Shown piece after piece: positions 9,457 to 22,187 of a stretch of DNA of 45,241 nucleotides. The notes below the pieces were generated by a model. The model saw nothing but the letters and a program-made list of their open reading frames with translations. It searched no databases and was not told the DNA's origin. The position numbers and the translations under genes were made by a program. Each line of letters opens with the position of its first letter. Position 1 is the first letter of the stretch. This DNA comes from Nemertoderma westbladi (lineage: Eukaryota > Xenacoelomorpha > Nemertodermatida > Nemertodermatidae): positions 1 to 45,241 of the forward strand of contig JAUCBJ010004616.1 of assembly GCA_032718475.1 (NCBI GenBank), in the 5' to 3' direction.

Positions 9457-12400
9457 GTTGTTGAACTTCTCTCAGCTTTTGGTTTTCTGTTGTTGAACTT
9501 CTCTCAACTTTTGGTTTTCTGTTGTTGAACTTCTCTCAACTTTTGGTTTTCTGTTGTTGAACTTCTCTCAACTTTTGGTTTTCTGTTGTTGAACTTCTCT
9601 CAACTTTTGGTTTTCTGTTGTTGAACTTTTCTCAACTTTTGGTTTTCTGTTGTAGAACTTCTCTCAACTTTTGGTTTTCTGTTGTTGAACTTCTCTCAAC
9701 TTTTGGTTTTCTGTTGTTGAACTTTTCTCAACTTTTGGTTTTCTGTTGTAGAACTTCTCTAAAGTTTTGGTTTTCTGTTGTTGAACTTTCTCAACTTTTG
9801 GTTTTCTGTTGTTGAACTTCTCTCAACTTTTGGTTTTCTGTTGTTGAACTTCTCTCAACTTTTGGTTTTCTGTTTTTGAACTTCTCTCAACTTTTGGTTT
9901 TCTGTTGTTGAACTTCTCTCAACTTTTGGTTTTCTGTTGTTGAACTTCTCTCAACTTTTGGTTTTCTGTTGTTGAACTTCTCTAAACTTTTGGTTTTCTG
10001 TTGTTGAACTTTCTCAACTTTTGGTTTTCTGTTGTTGAACTTCTCTCAACTTTTGGTTTTCTGTTGTTGAACTTCTCTCAACTTTTGGTTTTCTGTTGTT
10101 GAACTTCTCTCAACTTTTGGTTTTCTGTTGTTGAACTTCTCTCAACTTTTGGTTTTCTGTTGTTGAACTTCTCTCAACTTTTGGTTTTCTGTTGTTGAAC
10201 TTCTCTCAACTTTTGGTTTTCTGTTGTTGAACTTCTCTCAACTTTTGGTTTTCTGTTGTTGAACTTTTCTCAACTTTTGGTTTTCTGTTGTTGAACTTCT
10301 CTCAACTTTTGGTTTTCTGTTGTTGAACTTTTCTCAACTTTTGGTTTTCTGTTGTAGAACTTCTCTCAACTTTTGGTTTTCTGTTGTTGAACTTCTCTCA
10401 ACTTTTGGTTTTCTGTTGTTGAACTTCTCTCAACTTTTGGTTTTCTGTTGTTGAACTTTTCTCAACTTTTGGTTTTCTGTTGTTGAACTTCTCTCAACTT
10501 TTGGTTTTCTGTTGTTGAACTTCTCTCAACTTTTGGTTTTCTGTTGTTGAACTTTTCTCAACTTTTGGTTTTCTGTTGTTGAACTTCTCTCAACTTTTGG
10601 TTTTCTGTTGTTGAACTTCTCTCAACTTTTGGTTTTCTGTTGTTGAACTTCTCTCAACTTTTGGTTTTCTGTTGTTGAACTTCTCTCAACTTTTGGTTTT
10701 CTGTTGTTGAACTTCTCTCAACTTTTGGTTTTCTGTTGTTGAACTTCTCTCAACTTTTGGTTTTCTGTTGTTGAACTTCTCTCAACTTTTGGTTTTCTGT
10801 TGTTGAACTTCTCTCAACTTTTGGTTTTCTGTTGTTGAACTTCTCTCAACTTTTGGTTTTCTGTTGTTGAACTTTTCTCAACTTTTGGTTTTCTGTTGTT
10901 GAACTTCTCTCAACTTTTGGTTTTCTGTTGTTGAACTTTTCTCAACTTTTGGTTTTCTGTTGTAGAACTTCTCTCAACTTTTGGTTTTCTGTTGTTGAAC
11001 TTCTCTCAACTTTTGGTTTTCTGTTGTTGAACTTCTCTCAACTTTTGGTTTTCTGTTGTTGAACTTTTCTCAACTTTTGGTTTTCTGTTGTTGAACTTCT
11101 CTCAACTTTTGGTTTTCTGTTGTTGAACTTTTCTCAACTTTTGGTTTTCTGTTGTTGAACTTCTCTCAACTTTTGGTTTTCTGTTGTTGAACTTCTCTCA
11201 ACTTTTGGTTTTCTGTTGTTGAACTTTTCTCAACTTTTGGTTTTCTGTTGTTGAACTTCTCTCAACTTTTGGTTTTCTGTTGTTGAACTTTCTCAACTTT
11301 TGGTTTTCTGTTGTTGAACTTCTCTCAACTTTTGGTTTTCTGTTGTTGAACTTCTCTCAACTTTTGGTTTTCTGTTGTTGAACTTCTCTCAACTTTTGGT
11401 TTTCTGTTGTTGAACTTCTCTCAACTTTTGGTTTTCAGTTGTTGAACTTTTCTCAACTTTTGGTTTTCTGTTATTGAACTTCTCTCAACTTTTGGTTTTC
11501 TGTTGTTGAACTTCTCTCAACTTTTGGTTTTCTGTTGTTGAACTTCTCTCAACTTTTCGTTTTCTGTTGTTGAACTTCTCTCAACTTTTGGTTTTCTATC
11601 TGTTGTTGAACTTCTCTCAACTTTTGGTTTTCTGTTGTTGAACTTCTCTCAACTTTTGGTTTTCTGTTGTTGAACTTCTCTCAACTTTTGGTTTTCTGTT
11701 GTTGAACTTTTCTCAACTTTTGGTTTTCTGTTATTGAACTTCTCTCAACTTTTGGTTTTCTGTTGTTGAACTTCTCTCAACTTTTGGTTTTCTTTTGTTG
11801 AACTTCTCTCAACTTTTGGTTTTCTTTTGTTGAACTTCTCTCAACTTTTGGTTTTCTGTTGTTGAACTTTCTCAACTTTTGGTTTTCTGTTGTTGAACTT
11901 CTCTCAACTTTTGGTTTTCTATCTGTTGTTGAACTTCTCTCCACTTTTGGTTTTCTGTTGTTGAACTTTTCTCAACTTTTGGTTTTCTGTTGTTGAACTT
12001 CTCTCAACTTTTGGTTTTCTGTTGTTGAACTTTCTCAACTTTTGGTTTTCTGTTGTTGAACTTTCTCAACTTTTGGTTTTCTGTTGTTGAACTTCTCTCA
12101 ACTTTTGGTTTTCTGTTGTTGAACTTTCTCAACTTTTGGTTTTCTGTTGTTGAACTTCTCTCAACTTTTGGTTTTCTATCTGTTGTTGAACTTCTCTCCA
12201 CTTTTGGTTTTCTGTTGTTGAACTTCTCTCAACTTTTGGTTTTCTGTTGTTGAACTTCTCTCAACTTTTGGTTTTCTGTTGTTGAACTTTCTCAACTTTT
12301 GGTTTTCTGTTGTTGAACTTCTCTCAACTTTTGGTTTTCTATCTGTTGTTGAACTTCTCTCCACTTTTGGTTTTCTGTTGTTGAACTTCTCTCAACTTTT

Positions 12401-15400
12401 GGTTTTCTGTTGTTGAACTTCTCTCAACTTTTGGTTTTCTGTTGTTGAACTTCTCTCAACTTTTGGTTTTCTGTTGTTGAACTTCTCTCAACTTTTGGTT
12501 TTCTGTTGTTGAACTTTCTCAACTTTTGGTTTTCTATCTGTTGTTGAACTTCTCTCAACTTTTGGTTTTCTATCTGTTGTTGAACTTCTCTCCACTTTTG
12601 GTTTTCTGTTGTTGAACTTTTCTCAACTTTTGGTTTTCTGTTGTTGAACTTCTCTCAACTTTTGGTTTTCTGTTGTTGAACTTTTCTCAACTTTTGGTTT
12701 TCTGTTATTGAACTTCTCTCAACTTTTGGTTTTCTGTTGTTGAACTTCTCTCAACTTTTGGTTTTCTTTTGTTGAACTTCTCTCAACTTTTGGTTTTCTT
12801 TTGTTGAACTTCTCTCAACTTTTGGTTTTCTATCTGTTGTTGAACTTCTCTCCACTTTTGGTTTTCTGTTGTTGAACTTTTCTCAACTTTTGGTTTTCTG
12901 TTGTTGAACTTCTCTCAACTTTTGGTTTTCTGTTGTTGAACTTTCTCAACTTTTGGTTTTCTGTTGTTGAACTTTCTCAACTTTTGGTTTTCTGTTGTTG
13001 AACTTCTCTCAACTTTTGGTTTTCTGTTGTTGAACTTTCTCAACTTTTGGTTTTCTGTTGTTGAACTTTCTCAACTTTTGGTTTTCTGTTGTTGAACTTC
13101 TCTCAACTTTTGGTTTTCTATCTGTTGTTGAACTTCTCTCCACTTTTGGTTTTCTGTTGTTGAACTTCTCTCAACTTTTGGTTTTCTGTTGTTGAACTTC
13201 TCTCAACTTTTGGTTTTCTGTTGTTGAACTTCTCTCAACTTTTGGTTTTCTGTTGTTGAACTTCTCTCAACTTTTGGTTTTCTGTTGTTGAACTTTCTCA
13301 ACTTTTGGTTTTCTATCTGTTGTTGAACTTCTCTCAACTTTTGGTTTTCTATCTGTTGTTGAACTTCTCTCCACTTTTGGTTTTCTGTTGTTGAACTTTT
13401 CTCAACTTTTGGTTTTCTGTTGTTGAACTTCTCTCAACTTTTGGTTTTCTGTTGTTGAACTTTCTCAACTTTTGGTTTTCTGTTGTTGAACTTTCTCAAC
13501 TTTTGGTTTTCTGTTGTTGAACTTCTCTCAACTTTTGGTTTTCTGTTGTTGAACTTTCTCAACTTTTGGTTTTCTGTTGTTGAACTTCTCTCAACTTTTG
13601 GTTTTCTATCTGTTGTTGAACTTCTCTCCACTTTTGGTTTTCTGTTGTTGAACTTCTCTCAACTTTTGGTTTTCTGTTGTTGAACTTCTCTCAACTTTTG
13701 GTTTTTTGTTGTTGAACTTTCTCAACTTTTGGTTTTCTGTTGTTGAACTTCTCTCAACTTTTGGTTTTCTATCTGTTGTTGAACTTCTCTCCACTTTTGG
13801 TTTTCTGTTGTTGAACTTCTCTCAACTTTTGGTTTTCTGTTGTTGAACTTCTCTCAACTTTTGGTTTTCTGTTGTTGAACTTCTCTCAACTTTTGGTTTT
13901 CTGTTGTTGAACTTCTCTCAACTTTTGGTTTTCTGTTGTTGAACTTTCTCAACTTTTGGTTTTCTGTTGTTGAACTTCTCTCAACTTTTGGTTTTCTGTT
14001 GTTGAACTTCTCTCAACTTTTGGTTTTCTGTTGTTGAACTTCTCTCAACTTTTGGTTTTCTTTTGTTGAACTTCTCTCAACTTTTGGTTTTCTGTTGTTG
14101 AACTTTCTCAACTTTTGGTTTTCTGTTGTTGAACTTCTCTCAACTTTTGGTTTTCTATCTGTTGTTGAACTTCTCTCCACTTTTGGTTTTCTGTTGTTGA
14201 ACTTCTCTCAACTTTTGGTTTTCTGTTGTTGAACTTCTCTCAACTTTTGGTTTTCTGTTGTTGAACTTCTCTCCACTTTTGGTTTTCTTTTGTTGAACTT
14301 TTCTCAACTTTTGGTTTTCTGTTGTTGAACTTCTCTCAACTTTTGGTTTTCTGTTGTTGAACTTTCTCAACTTTTGGTTTTCTGTTGTTGAACTTCTCTC
14401 AACTTTTGGTTTTCTGTTGTTGAACTTTCTCAACTTTTGGTTTTCTGTTGTTGAACTTCTCTCCACTTTTGGTTTTCTTTTGTTGAACTTTTCTCAACTT
14501 TTGGTTTTCTGTTGTTGAACTTCTCTCAACTTTTGGTTTTCTGTTGTTGAACTTTCTCAACTTTTGGTTTTCTGTTGTTGAACTTCTCTCAACTTTTGGT
14601 TTTCTGTTGTTGAACTTTCTCAACTTTTGGTTTTCTGTTGTTGAACTTCTCTCAACTTTTGGTTTTCTGTTGTTGAACTTTCTCAACTTTTGGTTTTCTG
14701 TTGTTGAACTTCTCTCAACTTTTGGTTTTCTATCTGTTGTTGAACTTCTCTCCACTTTTGGTTTTCTGTTGTTGAACTTCTCTCAACTTTTGGTTTTCTG
14801 TTGTTGAACTTCTCTCAACTTTTGGTTTTCTGTTGTTGAACTTCTCTCAACTTTTGGTTTTCTGTTGTTGAACTTCTCTCAACTTTTGGTTTTCTGTTGT
14901 TGAACTTTCTCAACTTTTGGTTTTCTGTTGTTGAACTTCTCTCAACTTTTGGTTTTCTTTTGTTGAACTTCTCTCAACTTTTGGTTTTCTGTTGTTGAAC
15001 TTCTCTCAACTTTTGGTTTTCTGTTGTTGAACTTCTCTAAACTTTTGGTTTTCTAATGTTGAACTTCTCTCAACTTTTGGTTTTCTTTTGTTGAACTTCT
15101 CTCAACTTTTGGTTTTCTGTTGTTGAACTTCTCTCAACTTTTGGTTTTCTGTTGTTGAACTTTTCTCAACTTTTGGTTTTCTTTTGTTGAACTTCTCTCA
15201 ACTTTTGGTTTTCTTTTGTTGAACTTCTCTCAACTTTTGGTTTTCTGTTGTTGAACTTCTCTAAACTTTTGGTTTTCTAATGTTGAACTTCTCTCAACTT
15301 TTGGTTTTCTTTTGTTGAACTTCTCTCAACTTTTGGTTTTCTGTTGTTGAACTTCTCTCAACTTTTGGTTTTCTGTTGTTGAACTTCTCTCAACTTTTGG

Positions 15401-18400
15401 TTTTCTGTTGTTGAACTTTTCTCAACTTTTGGTTTTCTTTTGTTGAACTTCTCTCAACTTTTGGTTTTCTGTTGTTGAACTTCTCTAAACTTTTGGTTTT
15501 CTAATGTTGAACTTCTCTCAACTTTTGGTTTTCTGTTGTTGAACTTTCTCAACTTTTGGTTTTCTGTTGTTGAACTTTCTCAACTTTTGGTTTTCTGTTG
15601 TTGAACTTCTCTCAACTTTTGGTTTTCTGTTGTTGAACTTCTCTCAACTTTTGGTTTTCTGTTGTTGAACTTTCTCAACTTTTGGTTTTCTGTTGTTGAA
15701 CTTCTCTCAACTTTTGGTTTTCTGTTGTTGAACTTCTCTAAACTTTTGGTTTTCTAATGTTGAACTTCTCTCAACTTTTGGTTTTCTTTTGTTGAACTTC
15801 TCTCAACTTTTGGTTTTCTGTTGTTGAACTTCTCTCAACTTTTGGTTTTCTGTTGTTGAACTTCTCTCAACTTTTGGTTTTCTTTTGTTGAACTTCTCTC
15901 AACTTTTGGTTTTCTGTTGTTGAACTTTCTAAACTTTTGGTTTTCTGTTGTTGAACTTCTCTCAACTTTTGGTTTTCTGTTGTTGAACTTCTCTCAACTT
16001 TTGGTTTTCTGTTGTTGAACTTCTCTCAACTTTTGGTTTTCTTTTGTTGAACTTCTCTCAACTTTTGGTTTTCTGTTGTTGAACTTCTCTCAACTTTTGG
16101 TTTTCTTTTGTTGAACTTCTTTCAACTTTTGGTTTTCTGTTGTTGAACTTTCTCAACTTTTGGTTTTCTTTTGTTGAACTTCTTTCAACTTTTGGTTTTC
16201 TGTTGTTGAACTTTCTCAACTTTTGGTTTTCTGTTGTTGAACTTCTCTCAGCTTTTGGTTTTCTGTTGTTGAACTTCTCTCAACTTTTGGTTTTCTGTTG
16301 TTGAACTTCTCTCAACTTTTGGTTTTCTGTTGTTGAACTTCTCTCAACTTTTGGTTTTCTGTTGTTGAACTTTCTCAACTTTTGGTTTTCTGTTGTTGAA
16401 CTTCTCTCAACTTTTGGTTTTTTGTTGTTGAACTTCTCTAAACTTTTGGTTTTCTAATGTTGAACTTCTCTCAACTTTTGGTTTTCTTTTGTTGAACTTT
16501 TCTCAACTTTTGGTTTTCTGTTGTTGAACTTCTCTCAACTTTTGGTTTTCTGTTGTTGAACTTTTCTCAACTTTTGGTTTTCTGTTGTTGAACTTCTCTC
16601 AACTTTTGGTTTTCTGTTGTTGAACTTTCTCAACTTTTGGTTTTCTGTTGTTGAACTTCTCTCAACTTTTGGTTTTCTATCTGTTGTTGAACTTCTCTCA
16701 ACTTTTGGTTTTCTGTTGTTGAACTTCTCTCAACTTTTGGCTTTCTATCTGTTGTTGAACTTTTCTCAACTTTTGGTTTTCTGTTGTTGAACTTCTCTCA
16801 ACTTTTGGTTTTCTGTTGTTGAACTTCTCTCAACTTTTGGTTTTCTGTTGTTGAACTTCTCTCAACTTTTGGTTTTCTATCTGTTGTTGAACTTCTCTCA
16901 ACTTTTGGTTTTCTGTTGTTGAACTTCTCTCAACTTTTGGTTTTCTGTTGTTGAACTTTCTCAACTTTTGGTTTTCTGTTGTTGAACTTCTCTCAACTTT
17001 TGGTTTTCTGTTGTTGAACTTCTCTCAACTTTTGGTTTTCTGTTGTTGAACTTCTCTCAACTTTTGGTTTTCTGTTGTTGAACTTTTCTCAACTTTTGGT
17101 TTTCTGTTGTTGAACTTCTCTCAACTTTTGGTTTTCTGTTGTTGAACTTCTCTCAACTTTTGGTTTTCTGTTGTTGAACTTTTCTCAACTTTTGGTTTTC
17201 TGTTGTTGAACTTCTCTCAACTTTTGGTTTTCTGTTGTTGAACTTCTCTCAACTTTTGGTTTTCTGTTGTTGAACTTCTCTCAACTTTTGGTTTTCTGTT
17301 GTTGAACTTCTCTCAACTTTTGGTTTTCTGTTGTTGAACTTTTCTCAACTTTTGGTTTTCTGTTGTTGAACTTTCTCAACTTTTGGTTTTCTGCTGTTGA
17401 ACTTCTCTCCACTTTTGGTTTTCTTTTGTTGAACTTCTCTCAACTTTTGGTTTTCTGTTGTTGAACTTCTCTCAACTTTTGGTTTTCTGTTGTTGAACTT
17501 CTCTCAACTTTTGGTTTTCTGTTGTTGAACTTCTCTCAACTTTTGGTTTTCTATCTGTTGTTGAACTTCTCTCAACTTTTGGTTTTCTGTTGTTGAACTT
17601 CTCTCAACTTTTGGTTTTCTTTTGTTGAACTTCTCTCAACTTTTGGTTTTCTGTTGTTGAACTTTCTCAACTTTTGGTTTTCTGTTGTTGAACTTCTCTC
17701 AACTTTTGGTTTTCTTTTGTTGAACTTCTCTCAACTTTTGGTTTTCTGTTGTTGAACTTCTCTCAACTTTTGGTTTTCTGTTGTTGAACTTTCTCAACTT
17801 TTGGTTTTCTGTTGTTGAACTTCTCTCAACTTTTGGTTTTCTGTTGTTGAACTTCTCTCAACTTTTGGTTTTCTGTTGTTGAACTTCTCTCAACTTTTGG
17901 TTTTCTGTTGTTGAACTTCTCTCAACTTTTGGTTTTCTATCTGTTGTTGAACTTTTCTCAACTTTTGGTTTTCTGTTGTTGAACTTCTCTCAACTTTTGG
18001 TTTTCTGTTGTTGAACTTCTCTCAACTTTTGGTTTTCTGTTGTTGAACTTCTCTCAACTTTTGGTTTTCTATCTGTTGTTGAACTTCTCTCAACTTTTGG
18101 TTTTCTATCTGTTGTTGAACTTTCTCAACTTTTGGTTTTCTGCTGTTGAACTTCTCTCCACTTTTGGTTTTCTTTTGTTGAACTTCTCTCAACTTTTGGT
18201 TTTCTGTTGTTGAACTTCTCTCAACTTTTGGTTTTCTGTTGTTGAACTTCTCTCAACTTTTGGTTTTCTGTTGTTGAACTTCTCTCAACTTTTGGTTTTC
18301 TATCTGTTGTTGAACTTCTCTCAACTTTTGGTTTTCTGTTGTTGAACTTCTCTCAACTTTCGGTTTTCTTTTGTTGAACTTCTCTCAACTTTTGGTTTTC

Positions 18401-20295
18401 TGTTGTTGAACTTTCTCAACTTTTGGTTTTCTGTTGTTGAACTTCTCTCAACTTTTGGTTTTCTTTTGTTGAACTTCTCTCAACTTTTGGTTTTCTGTTG
18501 TTGAACTTCTCTCAACTTTTGGTTTTCTGTTGTTGAACTTTCTCAACTTTTGGTTTTCTGTTGTTGAACTTCTCTCAACTTTTGGTTTTCTGTTGTTGAA
18601 CATCTCTCAACTTTTGGTTTTCTGTTGTTGAACTTCTCTCAACTTTTGGCTTTCTATCTGTTGTTGAACTTTTCTCAACTTTTGGTTTTCTGTTGTTGAA
18701 CTTCTCTCAACTTTTGGTTTTCTGTTGTTGAACTTCTCTCAACTTTTGGTTTTCTGTTGTTGAACTTCTCTCAACTTTTGGTTTTCTATCTGTTGTTGAA
18801 CTTCTCTCAACTTTTGGTTTTCTGTTGGTGAACTTCTCTCAACTTTTGGTTTTCTGTTGTTGAACTTCTCTCAACTTTTGGTTTTCTGTTGTTGAACTTC
18901 TCTCAACTTTTGGTTTTCTATCTGTTGTTGAACTTCTCTCAACTTTTGGTTTTCTGTTGGTGAACTTCTCTCAACTTTTGGTTTTCTGTTGTTGGGCATC
19001 TCTAAACTTTTGGTTTTCTGTTGTTGAACTTCTCTCAACTTTTGGTTTTCTGTTGTTGAACTTCTCTCAACTTTTGGTTTTCTGTTGTTGAACTTCTCTC
19101 AACTTTTGGTTTTCTATCTGTTGTTGAACTTTTATCAACTTTGGGTTTTCTGTTGTTGAACTTTCTCAACTTTTGGTTTTCTGTTGTTGAACTTCTCTCC
19201 ACTTTTGGTTTTCTTTTGTTGAACTTCTCTCAACTTTTGGTTTTCTGTTGTTGAACTTCTCTCAACTTTTGGTTTTTTGTTGTTGAACATCTCTAAGCTT
19301 TTGGTTTTCTAATGTTGAACTTCTCTCATCTTTTGGTTTTCTTTTGTTGAACTTCTCTCAACTTTTGGTTTTCTGTTGTTGAACATCTCTAAACTTTTGG
19401 ATTTCTGTTGTTGAACTTTCTCAACTTTTGGTTTTCTGTTGTTGAACTTTCTCAACCTTTGGTTTTCTGTTGTTGAACTTCTCTCAACTTTTGGTTTTCT
19501 GTTGTTGAACTTCTTTCAACTTTTGGTTTTCTGTTGTTGAACTTTCTCAACTTTTGGTTTTCTGTTGCTGAACTTATCTCAACCATTTACTGTTGTTGAA
19601 CTTCTCTCAACTTTTGGTTTTCTGTTGTTGAACTTTTCTCAACTTTTGGTTTTCTGTTGTTGAACTTCTCTCAACTTTTGGTTTTCTGTTGTTGAACTTC
19701 TCTCAACTTTTGGTTTTTTGTTGTTGAACTTCTCTCAACTTTTGGTTTTCTGTTGTTGAACTTTTCTCAACTTTTGGTTTTCTGTTGTTGAACTTCTCTC
19801 AACTTTTGGTTTTCTGTTGTTGAACTTCTCTCAACTTTTGGTTTTCTGTTGTTGAACTTCTTTCAACTTTTGGTTTTCTGTTGTTGAACTTTCTCAACTT
19901 TTGGTTTTCTGTTGCTGAACTTATCTCAACCATTTACTGTTGTTGAACTTCTCTCAACTTTTGGTTTTCTGTTGTTGAACTTTTCTCAACTTTTGGTTTT
20001 CTGTTGTTGAACTTCTCTCAACTTTTGGTTTTCTGTTGTTGAACTTCTCTCAACTTTTGGTTTTCTGTTGTTGAACTTTCTCAACTTTTGGTTTTCTGTT
20101 GCTGAACTTATCTCAACCATTTACTGTTGTTGAACTTCTCTCAACTTTTGGTTTTCTGTTGTTGAACTTTTCTCAACTTTTGGTTTTCTGTTGTTGAACT
20201 TCTCTCAACTTTTGGTTTTCTGTTGTTGAACTTCTCTCAACTTTTGTTTTTCTGTTGTTGAACTTCTCTCAACTTTTGGTTTTCTGTTGTTGAAC
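9457..20295. repeat. 10.8-kb minisatellite with 32-bp unit
   Basis: About 340 head-to-tail units of GTTGTTGAACTTCTCTCAAC plus TTTTGGTTTTCT. Main variants are a 31-bp unit (GAACTTTCTCAAC), a 36-bp unit with TATC inserted (TTTTCTATCTG), a TCTCCAC unit, TTTTGTTG, TAATGTTG, and near the right end a CATTTACTG unit at about 19564, 19911 and 20098. Each unit carries a small inverted repeat (GTTGA...TCAAC). Variant order repeats on a larger scale, for example about 11889-12535 with 13319-13965. No gene or other insertion interrupts it. Open frames inside are by-products of the repeat. Confidence 0.98.
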
Positions 20296-20412
20296 TGTTC
20301 TGCTTTCGTTTAACTTGTTCACTTGTTCCAATGGCCGCATATCAAATGCGAATTTTGTTCCCTTTAACTTAGATGGAATTTGTTACAATAAATACGAAAT
20401 TTGATCCCAAGA

Positions 20413-20440
20413 ATTAAAACTTCATTCATGAAGTTTTAAT
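20413..20440. repeat. Perfect 13-bp inverted repeat
   Basis: ATTAAAACTTCAT (20413-20425) and its exact reverse complement (20428-20440) are separated by TC. It directly abuts the left edge of the retroelement fragment at 20440. Confidence 0.8.
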
Positions 20441-21443
20441 GCCTAGGCCTCAGTTCGGCAGTGCTGCTCGCATCCCTAGCTTTTCTAGCTTCTGCGGCGG
20501 CCTGCTCTGCTCTGTCTGCCTGTCTGTTCCCCAACGGTGCCGAGATCCCTGCTCCAAACCCTACACTTTCCCTCGCCTTGGAGCGATGGTCATCTTTGGT
20601 GGCCCCAGACACCCCAACACCGATCTCCAGTGACCAACTGGTATAGGTCGCCCCGATACAGGAGCGCGAACTGGAGTTGTTCCGGCGGGATGTCACGCCT
20701 GTAGATATCGTCAGAATGAACTCTATAGACGACGCAGTGGTGGGGTGTTGGCTTGATGCGGTGCCCTGTAGCTCGCTTGGACTTAAACTCACAGACGCAC
20801 AATTTCGCATCTCAGTAGCTACTCGCCTTGGTTGTCCAGTCACCGTCCCACATGACTGCGCCAGATGCGGTAAAGCAGTAACTGCCACCGGTTTGCACGG
20901 GCTCTCCTGCTCCAGAAGCGCTGGTCGTCAAGCCCGCCACTCGTCTGTAAACGACATAGTAAAGCGTGCATTGAATAGTTGTGGGCTACCATCAATGTTG
21001 GAACCAGTTGGTCTCTGCTTAGCGGACGGGAAACGCGTAGATGGTGTCACGATGGTTCCTTGGAGCCGTGGCATGGTCCTGACATGGGATGCCACCGTGG
21101 TTGACCCATTAGCCCCCAGCCACCTCAGCTTCATCCAGACGACAGGTGGACGTGTTGCTGAGGAACAGGAAGCTGTGAAGTACCGAAAATACGAGGAACT
21201 GGTGGATCGCGGCTTCCTGTTTAATTCCGTCGCCTTGAGACCTTTGGTAGACCCGGACCAGCAACGGCAATGTTCTTAAAGGAGATCGGGCGTCGACTCC
21301 ACGCCACGTCCCTGGAACCACGCTCACAACGATTTCTTCTCCAGCGAATACTTGTCGCTATTTTAATTGACAACGCTGTCTCAATCCTTGGTACCGTCGC
21401 GAATGTGTCTGAGGGCGGTCTCTTTGAACTGCTTGATAAGTAA
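20440..21443 (+). pseudogene. Retroelement protein C-terminal region with endonuclease-like domain, broken
   Basis: The reading frame starts without an ATG (CLGLSSAVLLASLAFLASAA), meets an in-frame TAG at 20644-20646, continues through ELFRRDVTP and LGLKLTDAQFRISVATRLGC, then a CxxC...HGLSC zinc-type motif (DCARCGK ... GLHGLSCSRSAGR), RHSSVND, EPVGL, KRVDG and LTWDATV. Near 21240-21270 the frame shifts by one, and the family's usual end follows in the other frame (RFLLQRILVAILIDN ... LFELLDK) to a stop at 21441-21443. The Cys/His cluster followed by a DG...WD pair is the arrangement seen downstream of reverse transcriptases in some animal retroelements; I infer a restriction-enzyme-like nuclease fold. 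No reverse transcriptase is present, so this is a 5'-truncated copy. The exact clade is not certain. Confidence 0.75.
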
Positions 21444-22187
21444 ACATTACATCACTATTCATATAAAGTATTTTCAATGTGCTCGATGGTAAAATACCAA
21501 GAAAAAAGCGGAAGATGGAAGATGAAAAAGCGGATATAGAAGATGGTATACAGCATTCTAGAAAACGTGTTTAAATAATAATTATAAAACAGATCCACCT
21601 CCGAAGAAGTTTTAAAAGGGAATTAAGGTAACGTTTTACAAACGTGTTACGGTATAAGAAAGCAAGGACATCATTATGTCGTCATTAGCTTACTATTATT
21701 GTAATAACGAAGATTTGGAACTAAATTTGTGCATCAAATTGTTTGTAGACCTACTAATATGTAGAGTTTTAAACGCTCAGCGAAATAGTAATTACCTATT
21801 GAATTTATATCAATAAATAATTAATTAAAAAAAAAAATGAAAACTTTACTTTTAACACTTTATTATCACACTTCATTCTTAATATAATTTTACCTCACAG
21901 GAAAATGAGTACCTGCATTAATAGACTTGGCTTTGGACAAATTATAGCTGAATTATATAGTATGGTTAATAGTATAGTATAATAATATAGTTTAGTAAAT
22001 ATATTATATAATATATTTGGTTAACTATAACTAACTAACTATATATAGTTAGTTATACAGCATAATTTAGTTAAAATATTTACATCAAAAGATATTCGTC
22101 ATCTGAACATCAATGGAACATTGGCGTCCAAACTTTTATTACTAATTACATACAAACATAAGGAAACACACATATTATATACACATG
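21444..22187. other. AT-rich DNA, no gene seen
   Basis: Includes a palindromic TAACTAACTATATATAGTTAGTTA near 22030-22055 and AT-rich simple sequence. No supported exon. Confidence 0.5.

Noticed and set aside
12004-14807. ORFs encoding repeated RSSTTENQKLRKFNN-type peptides on the minus strand
   Set aside because: Short frames produced by the 31/32/36-bp units; none extends beyond the array or has gene signals.
9457-20295. CRISPR-like array
   Set aside because: Units are contiguous with no unique spacers, and the context is a eukaryotic genome. It is a minisatellite.
20436-20888. 150-codon minus-strand ORF opposite the retroelement fragment
   Set aside because: It is the shadow of the plus-strand coding remnant, which carries the recognisable motifs.
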